Positions 1 to 7,420 of a DNA stretch of 40,326 bases are shown here, in pieces. The notes below the pieces were generated by a model. The model worked only from the letters and a program-made list of their open reading frames with translations. It searched no databases and was not told the DNA's origin. Where the stretch lies: the NCBI GenBank assembly GCA_902805855.1, contig CADCUJ010000036.1, positions 1 to 40,326 on the forward strand, in the 5' to 3' direction. Position 1 is the first letter of the stretch. Every line of letters begins with the position of its first letter. This DNA comes from an uncultured Nocardioidaceae bacterium. Lineage in GTDB: Bacteria; Actinomycetota; Actinomycetes; Propionibacteriales; Nocardioidaceae. A program made the position numbers and the translations under genes.

Positions 1-1620
1 GCCCGTACCGACCCCACCGACGTCGCTCGCGTCGAGGACCGTACCTTCATCTGCTCGGTCGAGGAGAAGGACGCCGGACCCACCAACAACTGGATGGACC
101 CCGGCGAGATGAAGGCCACCATGGCCGACCTCTACAGCGGCTGCATGAGGGGCCGCACCATGTACGTGATCCCCTTCGTGATGGGTCACCTCGAGGCCGA
201 GCGACCGATGTGCGGTGTGGAGATCACCGACTCGGCGTACGTCGTCGTCTCGATGCGGGTGATGGCGCGGATGGGTGCCGACGTGCTGCGCAAGATGGAG
301 GAGATCGACGCCGAGTTCGTCCCCTGCCTGCATTCGGTCGGCATGCCTCTCGAGCCCGGGCAGCGCGACGTTGCCTGGCCCTGTAGCGACACCAAGTACA
401 TCTCGCACTTCCCGGAGGAGCGGGCCATCTGGTCCTACGGGTCCGGGTACGGCGGAAACTCCCTGCTCGGGAAGAAGTGCTACGCGCTCCGGATCGCCAG
501 CGTCGTCGCCCGCGACGACGGCTGGCTCGCCGAGCACATGCTCATCCTCAAGATGACGAGCCCCGAGGGCGTGACCAAGTACGTCGCCGCCGCGTTCCCC
601 AGCGCCTGCGGAAAGACCAACCTCGCCATGCTCACCCCGACGATCCCGGGCTGGAAGGTCGAGACGCTCGGCGACGACATCGCCTGGATGCGGGTCGGCG
701 ACGACGGCCGGCTGTACGCGATCAACCCGGAGTTCGGCTTCTTCGGGGTCGCCCCGGGCACCAACGAGAAGACCAATCCCAACGCGATCCGGACACTGGA
801 GCGCGGAAACTCGGTGTTCACCAACGTCGCGCTCACCGATGACGGTGACGTGTGGTGGGAGGGCATGGAGAACCGTCCCGACCATGCCACGTCCTGGAAG
901 GGTGAGGACTGGACCCCCGAGGACGGCGCGAACGGCGACCTCAGCTCCCACCCGAACAGCCGGTACTGCACACCGATCAAGCAGTGCCCCATCCTGGCCC
1001 CGGAGTACGACGACCCGAACGGTGTGCCGATCGACGCGATCCTGTTCGGGGGCCGGCGGAAGACGACCATCCCGCTCGTCACCGAAGCACGCGACTGGAC
1101 CCATGGCACCTTCATGGGGGCGACCCTGTCCTCTGAGACCACGGCCGCCGCGACCGGGGCGGTCGGCGTGGTGCGCCGGGACCCGATGGCGATGCTGCCG
1201 TTCATCGGCTACAACGCCGGGGACTACCTCAACCACTGGATCACGGTCGGCAAGGTGAACGACGCCGCGAAGCTCCCGAAGATCTACTACGTCAACTGGT
1301 TCCGCCGCGACACCGACGGAGACTTCCTGTGGCCCGGCTTCGGCGAGAACAGCCGCGTCCTGAAGTGGGTCGTCGAGCGCATCGACGGGCAGGCCGCTGC
1401 CGAGGAGACCCCGATCGGCTACGTCCCGACGCCCGACGCCTTGGACACCGAGGGCCTGGAGATGACCGACGAGGAGCTGTCGGCCGCGCTCGCGGTGGAT
1501 GTCGAGGAGTGGCAGGCGGAGATCCCGCAGATCACCGAGTGGTTCGAGAAGTTCGGGCAGAGCCTGCCCACGGTGTTGTGGACCGAGCTCGACGCGCTGA
1601 AGGCTCGTCTGGGCAGCTAG
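1..1620 (+). CDS. pckG: Phosphoenolpyruvate carboxykinase (GTP), 5' truncated by window edge
   Basis: Cytosolic gluconeogenic enzyme converting oxaloacetate + GTP to phosphoenolpyruvate + GDP + CO2. The frame is open from base 1, giving about 539 codons. The family is usually around 600 residues, so roughly the first 70 are outside the window. The diagnostic kinase-1a/P-loop with the active-site cysteine, FPSACGKTN, is encoded at 595-621. Further downstream are [11 protein letters not shown] and the aromatic [12 protein letters not shown] region of the GTP-dependent family; ATP-dependent PckA lacks this combination. It ends with TAG at 1620. The next gene is a separate unit with its own ribosome binding site. 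Identity is secure; only the N-terminus is unseen. Confidence 0.97.
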   Translation, partial: ARTDPTDVARVEDRTFICSVEEKDAGPTNNWMDPGEMKATMADLYSGCMRGRTMYVIPFVMGHLEAERPMCGVEITDSAYVVVSMRVMARMGADVLRKMEEIDAEFVPCLHSVGMPLEPGQRDVAWPCSDTKYISHFPEERAIWSYGSGYGGNSLLGKKCYALRIASVVARDDGWLAEHMLILKMTSPEGVTKYVAAAFPSACGKTNLAMLTPTIPGWKVETLGDDIAWMRVGDDGRLYAINPEFGFFGVAPGTNEKTNPNAIRTLERGNSVFTNVALTDDGDVWWEGMENRPDHATSWKGEDWTPEDGANGDLSSHPNSRYCTPIKQCPILAPEYDDPNGVPIDAILFGGRRKTTIPLVTEARDWTHGTFMGATLSSETTAAATGAVGVVRRDPMAMLPFIGYNAGDYLNHWITVGKVNDAAKLPKIYYVNWFRRDTDGDFLWPGFGENSRVLKWVVERIDGQAAAEETPIGYVPTPDALDTEGLEMTDEELSAALAVDVEEWQAEIPQITEWFEKFGQSLPTVLWTELDALKARLGS

Positions 1621-1623
1621 CCT

Positions 1624-1638
1624 CCCCGCTCACCGGGG
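1624..1638 (+). terminator. Weak hairpin after pckG
   Basis: A 5-bp GC stem (CCCCG / CGGGG) with a 5-nt loop begins just after the pckG stop, and a TTTT run follows about 15 nt downstream. It is a short stem, so this is only a plausible terminator. Confidence 0.35.
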
Positions 1639-1730
1639 TCCTTCGGTCACCGTGTTTTGTCGATCCGGGAGACGCCACGGCTCCTCGGGCATACTCTGGA
1701 AGGTAAAGAGCCAGTGGGGAGGCACTTTCT

Positions 1731-2825
1731 TTGGCGAACAGTTTCGGTCCGGAGCAGCGGCGGCTGCTCGACACCGTGGCCGCCGAGCTCTACGGACAGA
1801 TCGCCGACCTCGGCTGGGTCGCCGAGTCCGACCCGCTGCTCAGTGGTGCCGACGAGGCGAAGACCGCGCGCGACCTGCTGGTCGACATGGGCCTGCTCGC
1901 CCACGACCAGGAGCAGGCCCGGTTCTACCCGGTGGACCCTGCCTACGTCCAAGCCCAGGTGGTCGTGCCTCTCGGCACCCGGGGCACCGAGCTGCTCGCG
2001 GAGTCCGCGCGCTGGGCCGACACCTTCTCCTCCCTGGCACGCACCTACCGACAGTCCTCCCAGCTGAAGGGGCAGCCGCTGGTAGAGCTGGACGGCCCGG
2101 CCAGGATCAACACCTTCATCCAGGCCGCGCTCGCGGACTGCCGCGAGGAGCTGTTGACCGCTCAGCCGCACGGACGTCGCCCGCAGAAGGTCCTCAAGGA
2201 GGCCGTCGACCGCGACCTGCACACGCTCGGGCGGGGGATCGAGATGCGCACCTTGTACCAGCACGCCGCCCGGCACAGCCCGGCCACCCGGGAGTACGTC
2301 ACCCAGGTCATCGCCGGCGGGGCCGAGGTGCGCACCCTGGACGAGTTCTTCCGCAGGCTCATCGTGATCGACCGTCGCCTGGCCATCGTGCCGAGTGAGA
2401 ACGGCGACCAGCGGGCCCTGGCCATCTACGAGAAGTCGCTGGTCGCCTACCTCGTCGACATCTTCGAGCGCTCCTGGGAGCGAGGCCTCCCGTTCACCGA
2501 CAACGAGTCGCAGACGCACCGCGACATCGCCGCCGACACCAGGCGGATGTCGATCCGGATGCTGGTCGAGGGTCACAGTGACCCCGCCAGCGCCAAGCGC
2601 CTCGGGGTCAGCACCCGCACCTACGCCGCGTACATCGCCGCCCTCAAGGAGGAGTACGGCGTGGACACCCGCTTCCAGCTCGGCTACGCGATGGGCCGAG
2701 AGCGGCCGGCGGGCGAGAATGCGGGACAGAGCCCCGGAGAAGGCGCCGGAGAAAGTCCCGAGGGCGCCGGGGCGTCCCAGCGTCCCGCGACCGGGAACGG
2801 CCGACCGGCCACGGCCGAAGGCTGA
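1731..2825 (+). CDS. Two-HTH transcriptional regulator (TrmB-like N-terminus, LuxR-like C-terminus)
   Basis: 364-aa cytoplasmic DNA-binding regulator. Residues about 5-70 look like a winged helix of the TrmB type. Residues about 120-250 form a middle domain of the kind often called phospholipase D-like in actinobacterial LuxR-family regulators, including TLYQHAARHSPATREYV and a DRRLAIVP stretch. Residues about 272-325 are a LuxR/sigma-like HTH (SAKRLGVSTRTYAAYIAAL). Residues 326-364 are a low-complexity Gly/Pro/Glu/Ala tail. The start is TTG at 1731, preceded by GGGGAGG 5-6 nt upstream; CATACT at 1690-1695 could be the -10. It converges on the secreted-peptide gene at 3031-3195, which makes the peptide a candidate ligand or target. 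The middle domain could bind a small ligand or peptide; this is inference. The DNA target is unknown. Confidence 0.85.
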   Translation: MANSFGPEQRRLLDTVAAELYGQIADLGWVAESDPLLSGADEAKTARDLLVDMGLLAHDQEQARFYPVDPAYVQAQVVVPLGTRGTELLAESARWADTFSSLARTYRQSSQLKGQPLVELDGPARINTFIQAALADCREELLTAQPHGRRPQKVLKEAVDRDLHTLGRGIEMRTLYQHAARHSPATREYVTQVIAGGAEVRTLDEFFRRLIVIDRRLAIVPSENGDQRALAIYEKSLVAYLVDIFERSWERGLPFTDNESQTHRDIAADTRRMSIRMLVEGHSDPASAKRLGVSTRTYAAYIAALKEEYGVDTRFQLGYAMGRERPAGENAGQSPGEGAGESPEGAGASQRPATGNGRPATAEG

Positions 2826-2852
2826 GCCCGGCACAGGCTGCCCCGAATTGAT

Positions 2853-2891
2853 GCGAGGGCAGTCATGTCTGGGGAAACATGCTGCCCTCGC
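2853..2891. terminator. Long hairpin between convergent regulator and peptide genes
   Basis: Perfect 10-bp arms GCGAGGGCAG (2853-2862) and CTGCCCTCGC (2882-2891) enclose a second 5-bp stem CATGT/ACATG around an 8-nt loop, with a single bulged T. It lies 27 nt after the regulator stop and about 140 nt past the peptide stop on the other strand. A bidirectional terminator is most likely. There is no T-tract, which is common in high-GC actinobacteria. A protein-binding palindrome is the alternative. Confidence 0.65.
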
Positions 2892-3030
2892 AGGGGATGA
2901 GACGGGCCGGGGGATGGCACTGAGGTCGAACGGCCGGGGGGAGGCGTTCGCCTCGTCTCACGCTATCTAGTTGGTTGTCTTACCGGACTCAGCTGGCCGC
3001 TTGCCTCTGGGCTGCCGGCCGGCTGGCTGG

Positions 3031-3195
3031 TCAGCCCCAGCCGGTGTCCTTCTTCTGGGCCGAGGGGCTGTCGTCACGGACCTTGCCCCAGCCGGTGTCC
3101 CTGGCCTCGGCAGGAGCCGACAGTGACCCGAGCACCATCACGGTCGCCGCGATCGTCCCGGCGAATGCCTTGACTGCAAATCGTGTCTTGTTCAT
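3031..3195 (-). CDS. Small secreted peptide precursor with two DTGWG repeats
   Basis: 54-aa precursor. Residues 1-31 form a Sec signal peptide: the MNKTRF basic n-region, a hydrophobic core ending VMVLGSLSA, and an AEA signal-peptidase I site at 29-31. The predicted mature peptide is 23 residues: Arg, then DTGWG (33-37), a charged spacer KVRDDSPSAQKK, then DTGWG again at the very C-terminus (50-54). The two copies are encoded by an exact 16-nt direct repeat. The ATG at 3195 follows AGAGGGG at a good distance, which decides this start; an in-frame upstream extension to 3303 has no ribosome binding site. It converges on the two-HTH regulator gene. I do not recognise a named family. A signalling role is inferred from size, export signal, repeats and neighbour. 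Confidence 0.8.
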   Translation of the reverse strand: MNKTRFAVKAFAGTIAATVMVLGSLSAPAEARDTGWGKVRDDSPSAQKKDTGWG

Positions 3196-3325
3196 CAGTA
3201 CCCCTCTTTGGTGATCACTGGTGGCCCCACTTGGCTTGATTCCCTGGTTGGCTGGCGGGCGAACCTCGGATCGCCTGTCACCAGTGTCAGCCATGAGGCA
3301 CATGACTTACCAGCACATTGCACCC

Positions 3326-3362
3326 TCACGATTTTGCACTGCACTTTCCTGCAAAATCGTGA
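3326..3362. promoter_or_regulatory. 13+13 bp inverted repeat, operator-like
   Basis: TCACGATTTTGCA (3326-3338) and TGCAAAATCGTGA (3350-3362) are perfect inverted copies separated by 11 nt. The arms are AT-rich in a very GC-rich genome. The repeat sits 131-167 nt upstream of the peptide ATG. Half-site centres are 24 bp apart, a little over two helical turns, which suits a dimeric regulator. The neighbouring two-HTH protein is the obvious candidate; that pairing is inference. Confidence 0.6.
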
Positions 3363-3650
3363 TTCTTCGGACAACCGGCTGAACATCTGCCATTCTGCGC
3401 TCCGCCACCTCGAACCCAGCAAACTGAGCGTGAAACCAGGCTCAGAGGCGTTCCGCCAGGAGCAGGCTGCACATCATTGCGTACTTGTGCAACGAGGGCA
3501 AGCACCTTCGGCGTTCGTGTCCGCCACCGCGCGATCGACGCTACCGTGAACCGCAACGCCATGAACCGCGTCGCAACATCACCGGCCTCGGGCGAAGGCA
3601 GTTCGGTCCTTCGTACGGCTCGGTGCCACGACCTTGGAGGGAGAGGCCGT

Positions 3651-3679
3651 GGCCGGGCCGACGAAGTGCCGGCCCGGCC
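3651..3679 (-). terminator. GC-rich hairpin downstream of tRNA-Ser(GCU)
   Basis: Perfect 10-bp arms GGCCGGGCCG (3651-3660) and CGGCCCGGCC (3670-3679) around a 9-nt loop, starting 15 nt after the tRNA 3' end on the minus strand. The position fits a terminator of the tRNA transcript. Confidence 0.6.
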
Positions 3680-3693
3680 GCTGACGGAGTCGG

Positions 3694-3783
3694 CGGAGGT
3701 GGCGGGATTTGAACCCGCGAGAGGGGTTTGCCCTCAACCCGCTTAGCAGGCGGGCGCCATAAACCGGACTAGGCGACACCTCC
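3694..3783 (-). tRNA. tRNA-Ser(GCU)
   Basis: Cloverleaf on the minus strand. The acceptor GGAGGTG pairs with CACCTCC, with discriminator G at 3694. The anticodon stem CCCGC/GCGGG carries anticodon GCT (3745-3747) and reads AGC/AGU. The long class II variable arm is typical of serine tRNAs, and the T-arm GTTCAAAT is present. CCA is not encoded. A TAGCGT -10-like hexamer lies at 3798-3803, 14 nt upstream. Confidence 0.97.
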
Positions 3784-3945
3784 CGACAGCGGGTGACACG
3801 CTACCGGCCCGCTGGAGGACCGAGCGAATCGAGTCCCCGTCGGGCAGGCTCGCACGTCATCGGGTCTCCGGCTGGCTCTTGTCACCGACGTGGGAAACGC
3901 CCAGACTCAGAAGCCCACCCCAGCACGCGCCTGTCGGAGGTGGCC

Positions 3946-4308
3946 GTGACCGGTCTGGAACACGCCATCGTCGGTTTGCGGCAAGCCCTCGGCGTCCCCC
4001 GCCGCGACGACCACTGGCGCCGCCTGGTGCACCGCCGTATCGCCGCCGTCGCCGACGCCCTGCGTCTCGAATACTCGCTGCCCGGCGACGACTCATGGCT
4101 TGCTCCGCGTGAGCTGCTGCTGCTCCGCGAGCGGGAGCGTCTGACCCGCAGGGTCACCGCCTTGGGGCGGGCGATTCTGGAGTCCACGGACCGGGAGCCG
4201 GTACGTCGCCAGTTCGATCGGCTGCTACGTGACCTCGAGCACCATCGGCAGCGGCTGAACGACCTCGCCTACGACACCGTGGCACTCGAGCTCGGTGGCT
4301 CTGACTAG
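3946..4308 (+). CDS. Hypothetical helical protein between two tRNA-Ser genes
   Basis: 120-aa protein rich in Arg, Leu and Glu, with strongly helical or coiled-coil-like character. Examples are HWRRLVHRRIAAVADAL near residues 25-40 and PRELLLLRERERLTRRV near 55-70. It has no membrane segment or signal peptide. The GTG at 3946 is chosen because CGGAGG lies 5 nt upstream; the frame stays open to 3793, but that extension has poor coding character. It lies on the opposite strand to both flanking tRNA genes. I do not recognise a family, and function is unknown. Confidence 0.7.
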   Translation: MTGLEHAIVGLRQALGVPRRDDHWRRLVHRRIAAVADALRLEYSLPGDDSWLAPRELLLLRERERLTRRVTALGRAILESTDREPVRRQFDRLLRDLEHHRQRLNDLAYDTVALELGGSD

Positions 4309-4364
4309 CGCATCGGCTGCGCTGACCGAACCGCCTCCTGCACCTCGACCATCTGCGACATGAG

Positions 4365-4453
4365 CAGAGGGGGCGGGATTCGAACCCGCGGCTGACATCT
4401 CTGCCAGCGACCGCTTTCAAGGCGGTTCCGATCGGCCACTCCGGCACCCCTCC
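4365..4453 (-). tRNA. tRNA-Ser(UGA)
   Basis: Minus-strand class II tRNA. The acceptor GGAGGGG pairs with CCCCTCT (terminal G·U), with discriminator G at 4365. The anticodon stem ACCGC/GCGGT carries anticodon TGA, followed by a long variable arm and a T-loop GTTCGAAT. CCA is not encoded. TAGACT at 4466-4471 is a plausible -10. It is the second serine tRNA in 800 bp. Confidence 0.96.
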
Positions 4454-4509
4454 TTGCAGCCGCTGAGTCTAACCGCGCGGTCGTGCAGGGACACCGGGCC
4501 ACCCGAACC

Positions 4510-4743
4510 TCACAGGGTGACGGTCACCAAGATGTCGCCCTCCTGCACGACGTCACCGGCGCTGACCCGCACCGCGGACACCGTGCCGGCCGCCTCGGTG
4601 AGGACCGGAATCTCCATCTTCATCGACTCCAGCAGGACGACCGCGTCGCCCTCACGCACCCGGTCACCGGGGGAGACGGCCACCCGCATCACGTTGGCGA
4701 CCATCTCGGCGACGATGTCGAAGGTCTGCTGAGGTCGGGCCAT
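4510..4743 (-). CDS. Free-standing biotin/lipoyl carrier protein (BCCP-like)
   Basis: 77-aa single-domain biotinyl/lipoyl attachment protein. The motif LLESMKMEIPV places the modified lysine at residue 42, flanked by the usual paired beta-hammerhead halves (PGDRVREGDAVV and AGDVVQEGDILV). The ESMKM context favours biotin over lipoate. No carboxylase gene adjoins it; the upstream neighbours on this strand are a membrane protein and a nitrilase. A TAGCCT hexamer ends 7 nt before the ATG, so it may have its own leaderless promoter. It could serve an acyl-CoA carboxylase encoded elsewhere; the partner is unknown. Confidence 0.9.
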   Translation of the reverse strand: MARPQQTFDIVAEMVANVMRVAVSPGDRVREGDAVVLLESMKMEIPVLTEAAGTVSAVRVSAGDVVQEGDILVTVTL

Positions 4744-4788
4744 GCGGCGGAGGCTACACGCGTCGCCCCGGCAGGGGACCTGCCCGGC

Positions 4789-5787
4789 TCACAGCAAGGC
4801 CTGGGCCCTGCCCGGCTCGCAGTGGCCGGTGACCTGCCGCCGTCGGGTCCTACGGCGTCCGATGCCACCGGAGAAGAACCGGTCGATGCCGATCAGGATG
4901 AGACCCAGCCCCAGCCCCACCGCGATGCTGAAAGTCAGTGCCACTGCGGTCTCGGCGGGCGACCGGGTCGGGTGCAGCAGCGAGGCGGCCACTTCGGCCA
5001 GGCCCGGCGCGGCAAAGGCGCACGCCCACCAGCCATCGCGGAACCGGGAGCGGGTGAACACACCCCAGGCGAGGGCAGGCACGCCGACAAAGGCAACGAG
5101 GGGGACCGGCGCCACTCCTGGGATGCCGGGCAGCTCGGCGACGGCGAGCTCGACGTTGCTCAACAGCTCCGCCGGCCCCCAGCGGGCCAGCGCCTCCGCA
5201 TAGCCGACCGCCAGCACGACGGCCACCACGCCGGTGACCAGCATCACCTCCCCGCGTCGCGTCAAGGCGTGCCTTCCGTGGGCCAGCCGCTGCGCCAGGA
5301 GCAAGGCGACCGCCAGGGAGAGTCCGATCGAGAGGTACCGGACCCGCTCGAAGGACACCTCTGGGTGGTAGCCCACCACCGCACACGCTCCCACGGCGGC
5401 GATGGCCGAAGCGAGCGCACATTCCCGCAGCAGCCCGGGCAGTCGGCCTGCAGGGATGGTCACCAGCAATCCGAGCACACCGCTCAACACAGCGGTCGTC
5501 ACGGCTGCGCCGGCGACCAGCACCGGCGACCCGGACAGGACCGCGGCGCAGGCAAGCACCAGCGCGAGCAGACCGCTGAGCCCGACCCGACCCCCCGTCC
5601 GCGCAGCCACTGCGACAGCGCCGCAGGCGGTCAGCAACACGGCACCGCCGGCTCCGAGCCGGCCCGGCAGCGCGAGGGCGGTACCGCCGATGGGCAGTGA
5701 GAACGTCCGGGGCGAGGCCAGCAGCACGACGGCGAGCCCCGCCGCAGCGACGAGCAGCCAGCCGACCCGAGCCAAGCGACCACTCAT
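4789..5787 (-). CDS. Polytopic membrane protein of unknown function
   Basis: 332 aa, with about nine or ten hydrophobic segments from residue 8 onward (VGWLLVAAAGLAVVLLA, then alternating Ala/Val/Leu/Gly helices). The C-terminus is short and Arg-rich. No catalytic or transporter motif is visible. It starts at ATG 5787, 22 nt after the nitrilase stop, so the two are probably co-transcribed; the carrier protein lies 45 nt beyond its stop. I do not recognise a family. Confidence 0.8.
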   Translation of the reverse strand: MSGRLARVGWLLVAAAGLAVVLLASPRTFSLPIGGTALALPGRLGAGGAVLLTACGAVAVAARTGGRVGLSGLLALVLACAAVLSGSPVLVAGAAVTTAVLSGVLGLLVTIPAGRLPGLLRECALASAIAAVGACAVVGYHPEVSFERVRYLSIGLSLAVALLLAQRLAHGRHALTRRGEVMLVTGVVAVVLAVGYAEALARWGPAELLSNVELAVAELPGIPGVAPVPLVAFVGVPALAWGVFTRSRFRDGWWACAFAAPGLAEVAASLLHPTRSPAETAVALTFSIAVGLGLGLILIGIDRFFSGGIGRRRTRRRQVTGHCEPGRAQALL

Positions 5788-5809
5788 GTCCGGAGCCGCG
5801 GACTCGGGG

Positions 5810-6616
5810 TCACTGCCGGATGCGCCGGTTGGCCAGGGACGGGTTCTCGTCCCGCGTTCGGTCCAGCAGTCGTCTCTCGACGGCGGCCTGCACCACCTGT
5901 TCGCCGTCCTCGAGCCCCGCCAGGACCTCGCCGGTCGGCGAGACGATCATCGAGTGCCCGCAGTACCTCGGGCCGGGCTGGGCGGCCGCGGCGACGAACA
6001 CCGTGTTCTCGATCGCGCGCGCCTTCAGCAGGGTCCGCCAGTGGTCGACCTTGCCCGGTCCGGCCACCCAGGCTGAAGGTACGAGGAGCACCTCGGCACC
6101 CCGGTCCACGAGCCAGCGTGCCAGCTCCGGGAAGCGCAGGTCGTAGCAGGTCATCAGGCCGAGCCGGAAGCCGTGCAGCTCCACGACGACCGGCTCCATC
6201 TCGCCGGCGAGAAGTCGTGCGGACTCCTGGTAACCGAACGAGTCGTAGAGATGGATCTTGCGGTACTTGGCGCGGAGCCCGGACCGGTCGACCACCGCCA
6301 ACGTGTTGTACGGACGGGCAGCATCCTCGCTGCGCTCGAACATGCCCGCCACGATCAAGACGCCGTGCCGGTCCGCGAGCTCGCACAGCCGCTGCACGAA
6401 CGGGCCGTCCATGTCCTCGGCGACCGCCGAGATGTCCGAGCCGGGGTCGCCGAAGTCTCTGGCGAAGGCCTCCGGGAACACCAGCACGTCGACCGGTTCG
6501 CCGGCGCCGCCCGCGACCGTGTCCGCGACACCGAGGAGGCCGCGGTTCTCCTCCGGGTCGAGGGTGGAGGCACGCTGGACCAGCGCGACCTGGAGATGCT
6601 GGTCAGTCGAGGACAC
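5810..6616 (-). CDS. Nitrilase-superfamily carbon-nitrogen hydrolase
   Basis: 268-aa cytoplasmic amidase. The Glu-Lys-Cys catalytic triad is visible: Glu in VLVFPEAF, Lys in KYRKIHLYD, and Cys in LMTCYDLRFPE. The CYDLRFPE and KIHLYD wording resembles the Nit1/Nit2-like and omega-amidase branch that hydrolyses deaminated glutathione or dicarboxylic amides; the exact substrate is not settled. The GTG at 6616 is preferred because CAGGCT lies exactly 6 nt upstream and the family N-terminus (LQVALVQ) follows closely. The frame stays open to 6730, but that extension overlaps mobA. It is divergent from mobA. Confidence 0.9.
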   Translation of the reverse strand: MSSTDQHLQVALVQRASTLDPEENRGLLGVADTVAGGAGEPVDVLVFPEAFARDFGDPGSDISAVAEDMDGPFVQRLCELADRHGVLIVAGMFERSEDAARPYNTLAVVDRSGLRAKYRKIHLYDSFGYQESARLLAGEMEPVVVELHGFRLGLMTCYDLRFPELARWLVDRGAEVLLVPSAWVAGPGKVDHWRTLLKARAIENTVFVAAAAQPGPRYCGHSMIVSPTGEVLAGLEDGEQVVQAAVERRLLDRTRDENPSLANRRIRQ

Positions 6617-6690
6617 GGGACCAGCCTGCCACTCGTCGCCGGACCAGGCGGCACGCACCGGTTCCCAGGCCCGGTTGCCAGACTGGGACG

Positions 6691-7299
6691 GTGAGCGGTT
6701 TCCCGCGCCATCGGCACCCGGCTTCGACACCCTACGGTTCGGGGCGGCTGTCGGCCGTAGTGCTGGCGGGCGGCTCTGGCGTCCGCCTGGGTGGTGCCGA
6801 CAAGGCGTCGATCGAGGTCGGCGGCATCACGCTGCTGGAGCGGGCGATCAGCGCGACGGTCTCGGCCGAGGAGGTGGTGGTCGTCGGCCGGCAGGTCCGC
6901 ACGTCGCGTCCGGTCACGTGGACCCGTGAGGATCCGGCTGGCGGAGGCCCCGCTGCCGGCGTCCTGTCCGGGCTGGACGCACTGCTGAGGACCCCGGAGC
7001 TGGTCTGCGTCCTGGCGGTGGACATGCCTCGGGTGACGCCCTCGACGGTGTCCCGCCTGCTCGACGCGCTCGGCGAGGACGTCGACGCATCGGTGCTGGT
7101 CGACGAGGGTGGCCGCCGACAGCCGCTGGCCGGTGTCTACCGCTTCGCTGCCCTGACGGCGGCACGTCCGGACCGACGCGAGGACGAGCACGGACTCGCG
7201 ATGCAGGCGCTGATCGGGTCGATGACCGTGGCCGAAGTCGCGGCAGTGGGCAACGAGGCCCGGGACGTCGACACCTGGCGGGACCTGCGAGACCTGTGA
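6691..7299 (+). CDS. mobA: Molybdenum cofactor guanylyltransferase-like nucleotidyltransferase
   Basis: 202-aa NTP-transferase of the MobA family, which attaches GMP from GTP to molybdopterin. The signature VVLAGGSGVRLGGADKA lies at about residues 22-38. GPAAGVLSGLDAL and the metal-binding VLAVDMPRVTPS follow. The GTG at 6691 has CAGACT exactly 6 nt upstream, suggesting a leaderless mRNA. The following DUF6457 gene is a known partner or fusion domain of actinobacterial MobA proteins, which supports the assignment. It starts about 75 bp from the divergent nitrilase. Confidence 0.88.
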   Translation: MSGFPRHRHPASTPYGSGRLSAVVLAGGSGVRLGGADKASIEVGGITLLERAISATVSAEEVVVVGRQVRTSRPVTWTREDPAGGGPAAGVLSGLDALLRTPELVCVLAVDMPRVTPSTVSRLLDALGEDVDASVLVDEGGRRQPLAGVYRFAALTAARPDRREDEHGLAMQALIGSMTVAEVAAVGNEARDVDTWRDLRDL

Positions 7300-7420
7300 G
7301 GTGGGCGGCAGCGGTCGTGCGGGCGCGACTGCATCGCCTGGAGACCGGCTGGAAACCGCGGCGATCCGCCGTCCACTCTTGCGAAGCCGAGCGTTTCGGA
7401 TAACGCTGGAGAGCGTGACC

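Larger units (their letters stand above)
3196..3693. other. Gene-free, relatively AT-rich control region of the peptide gene
   Basis: No convincing gene lies between the peptide start and the tRNA-Ser. Short open frames here have low third-position GC and no ribosome binding site. Next to the peptide start is a likely 5' leader with complementary 8-mers (CACTGGTG at 3216-3223 and CACCAGTG at 3279-3286) that could fold. The centre holds the 3326-3362 inverted repeat. The far end holds the tRNA terminator at 3651-3679. Between about 3363 and 3650 I see nothing else I can support. Confidence 0.6.

Noticed and set aside
1647-2834. Long open frame (395 codons) antisense to the two-HTH regulator
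   Set aside because: Shadow frame produced by GC-rich codon usage. The composition is Gly/Ala/Val/Arg-rich with no domain, and the sense gene has clear HTH domains and a ribosome binding site.
3326-3362. Reading the 13-bp inverted repeat as a simple terminator
   Set aside because: No gene on either strand ends just before it; the nearest upstream transcript, tRNA-Ser, already has a GC-rich hairpin. It could still be one, so I kept operator as the preferred but unproven reading.
3326-3562. Possible 78-aa gene on the minus strand in the peptide control region
   Set aside because: Third positions are not GC-biased, there is no ribosome binding site, and it runs through the 13-bp palindrome.
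3477-3746. Possible 89-aa gene on the plus strand
   Set aside because: It overlaps the tRNA-Ser gene in antisense and has no start signal or domain.
4483-5700. Open frame of 405 codons on the plus strand
   Set aside because: It is the antisense of the carrier and membrane-protein genes; its Gln/Gly/His/Arg-rich content is typical of a shadow frame.
7300-7414. Gap between mobA and the DUF6457 gene as a site of an extra gene or riboswitch
   Set aside because: No ORF, no tRNA and no recognisable aptamer fold; GATAAC near 7399 is only a weak -10 candidate.
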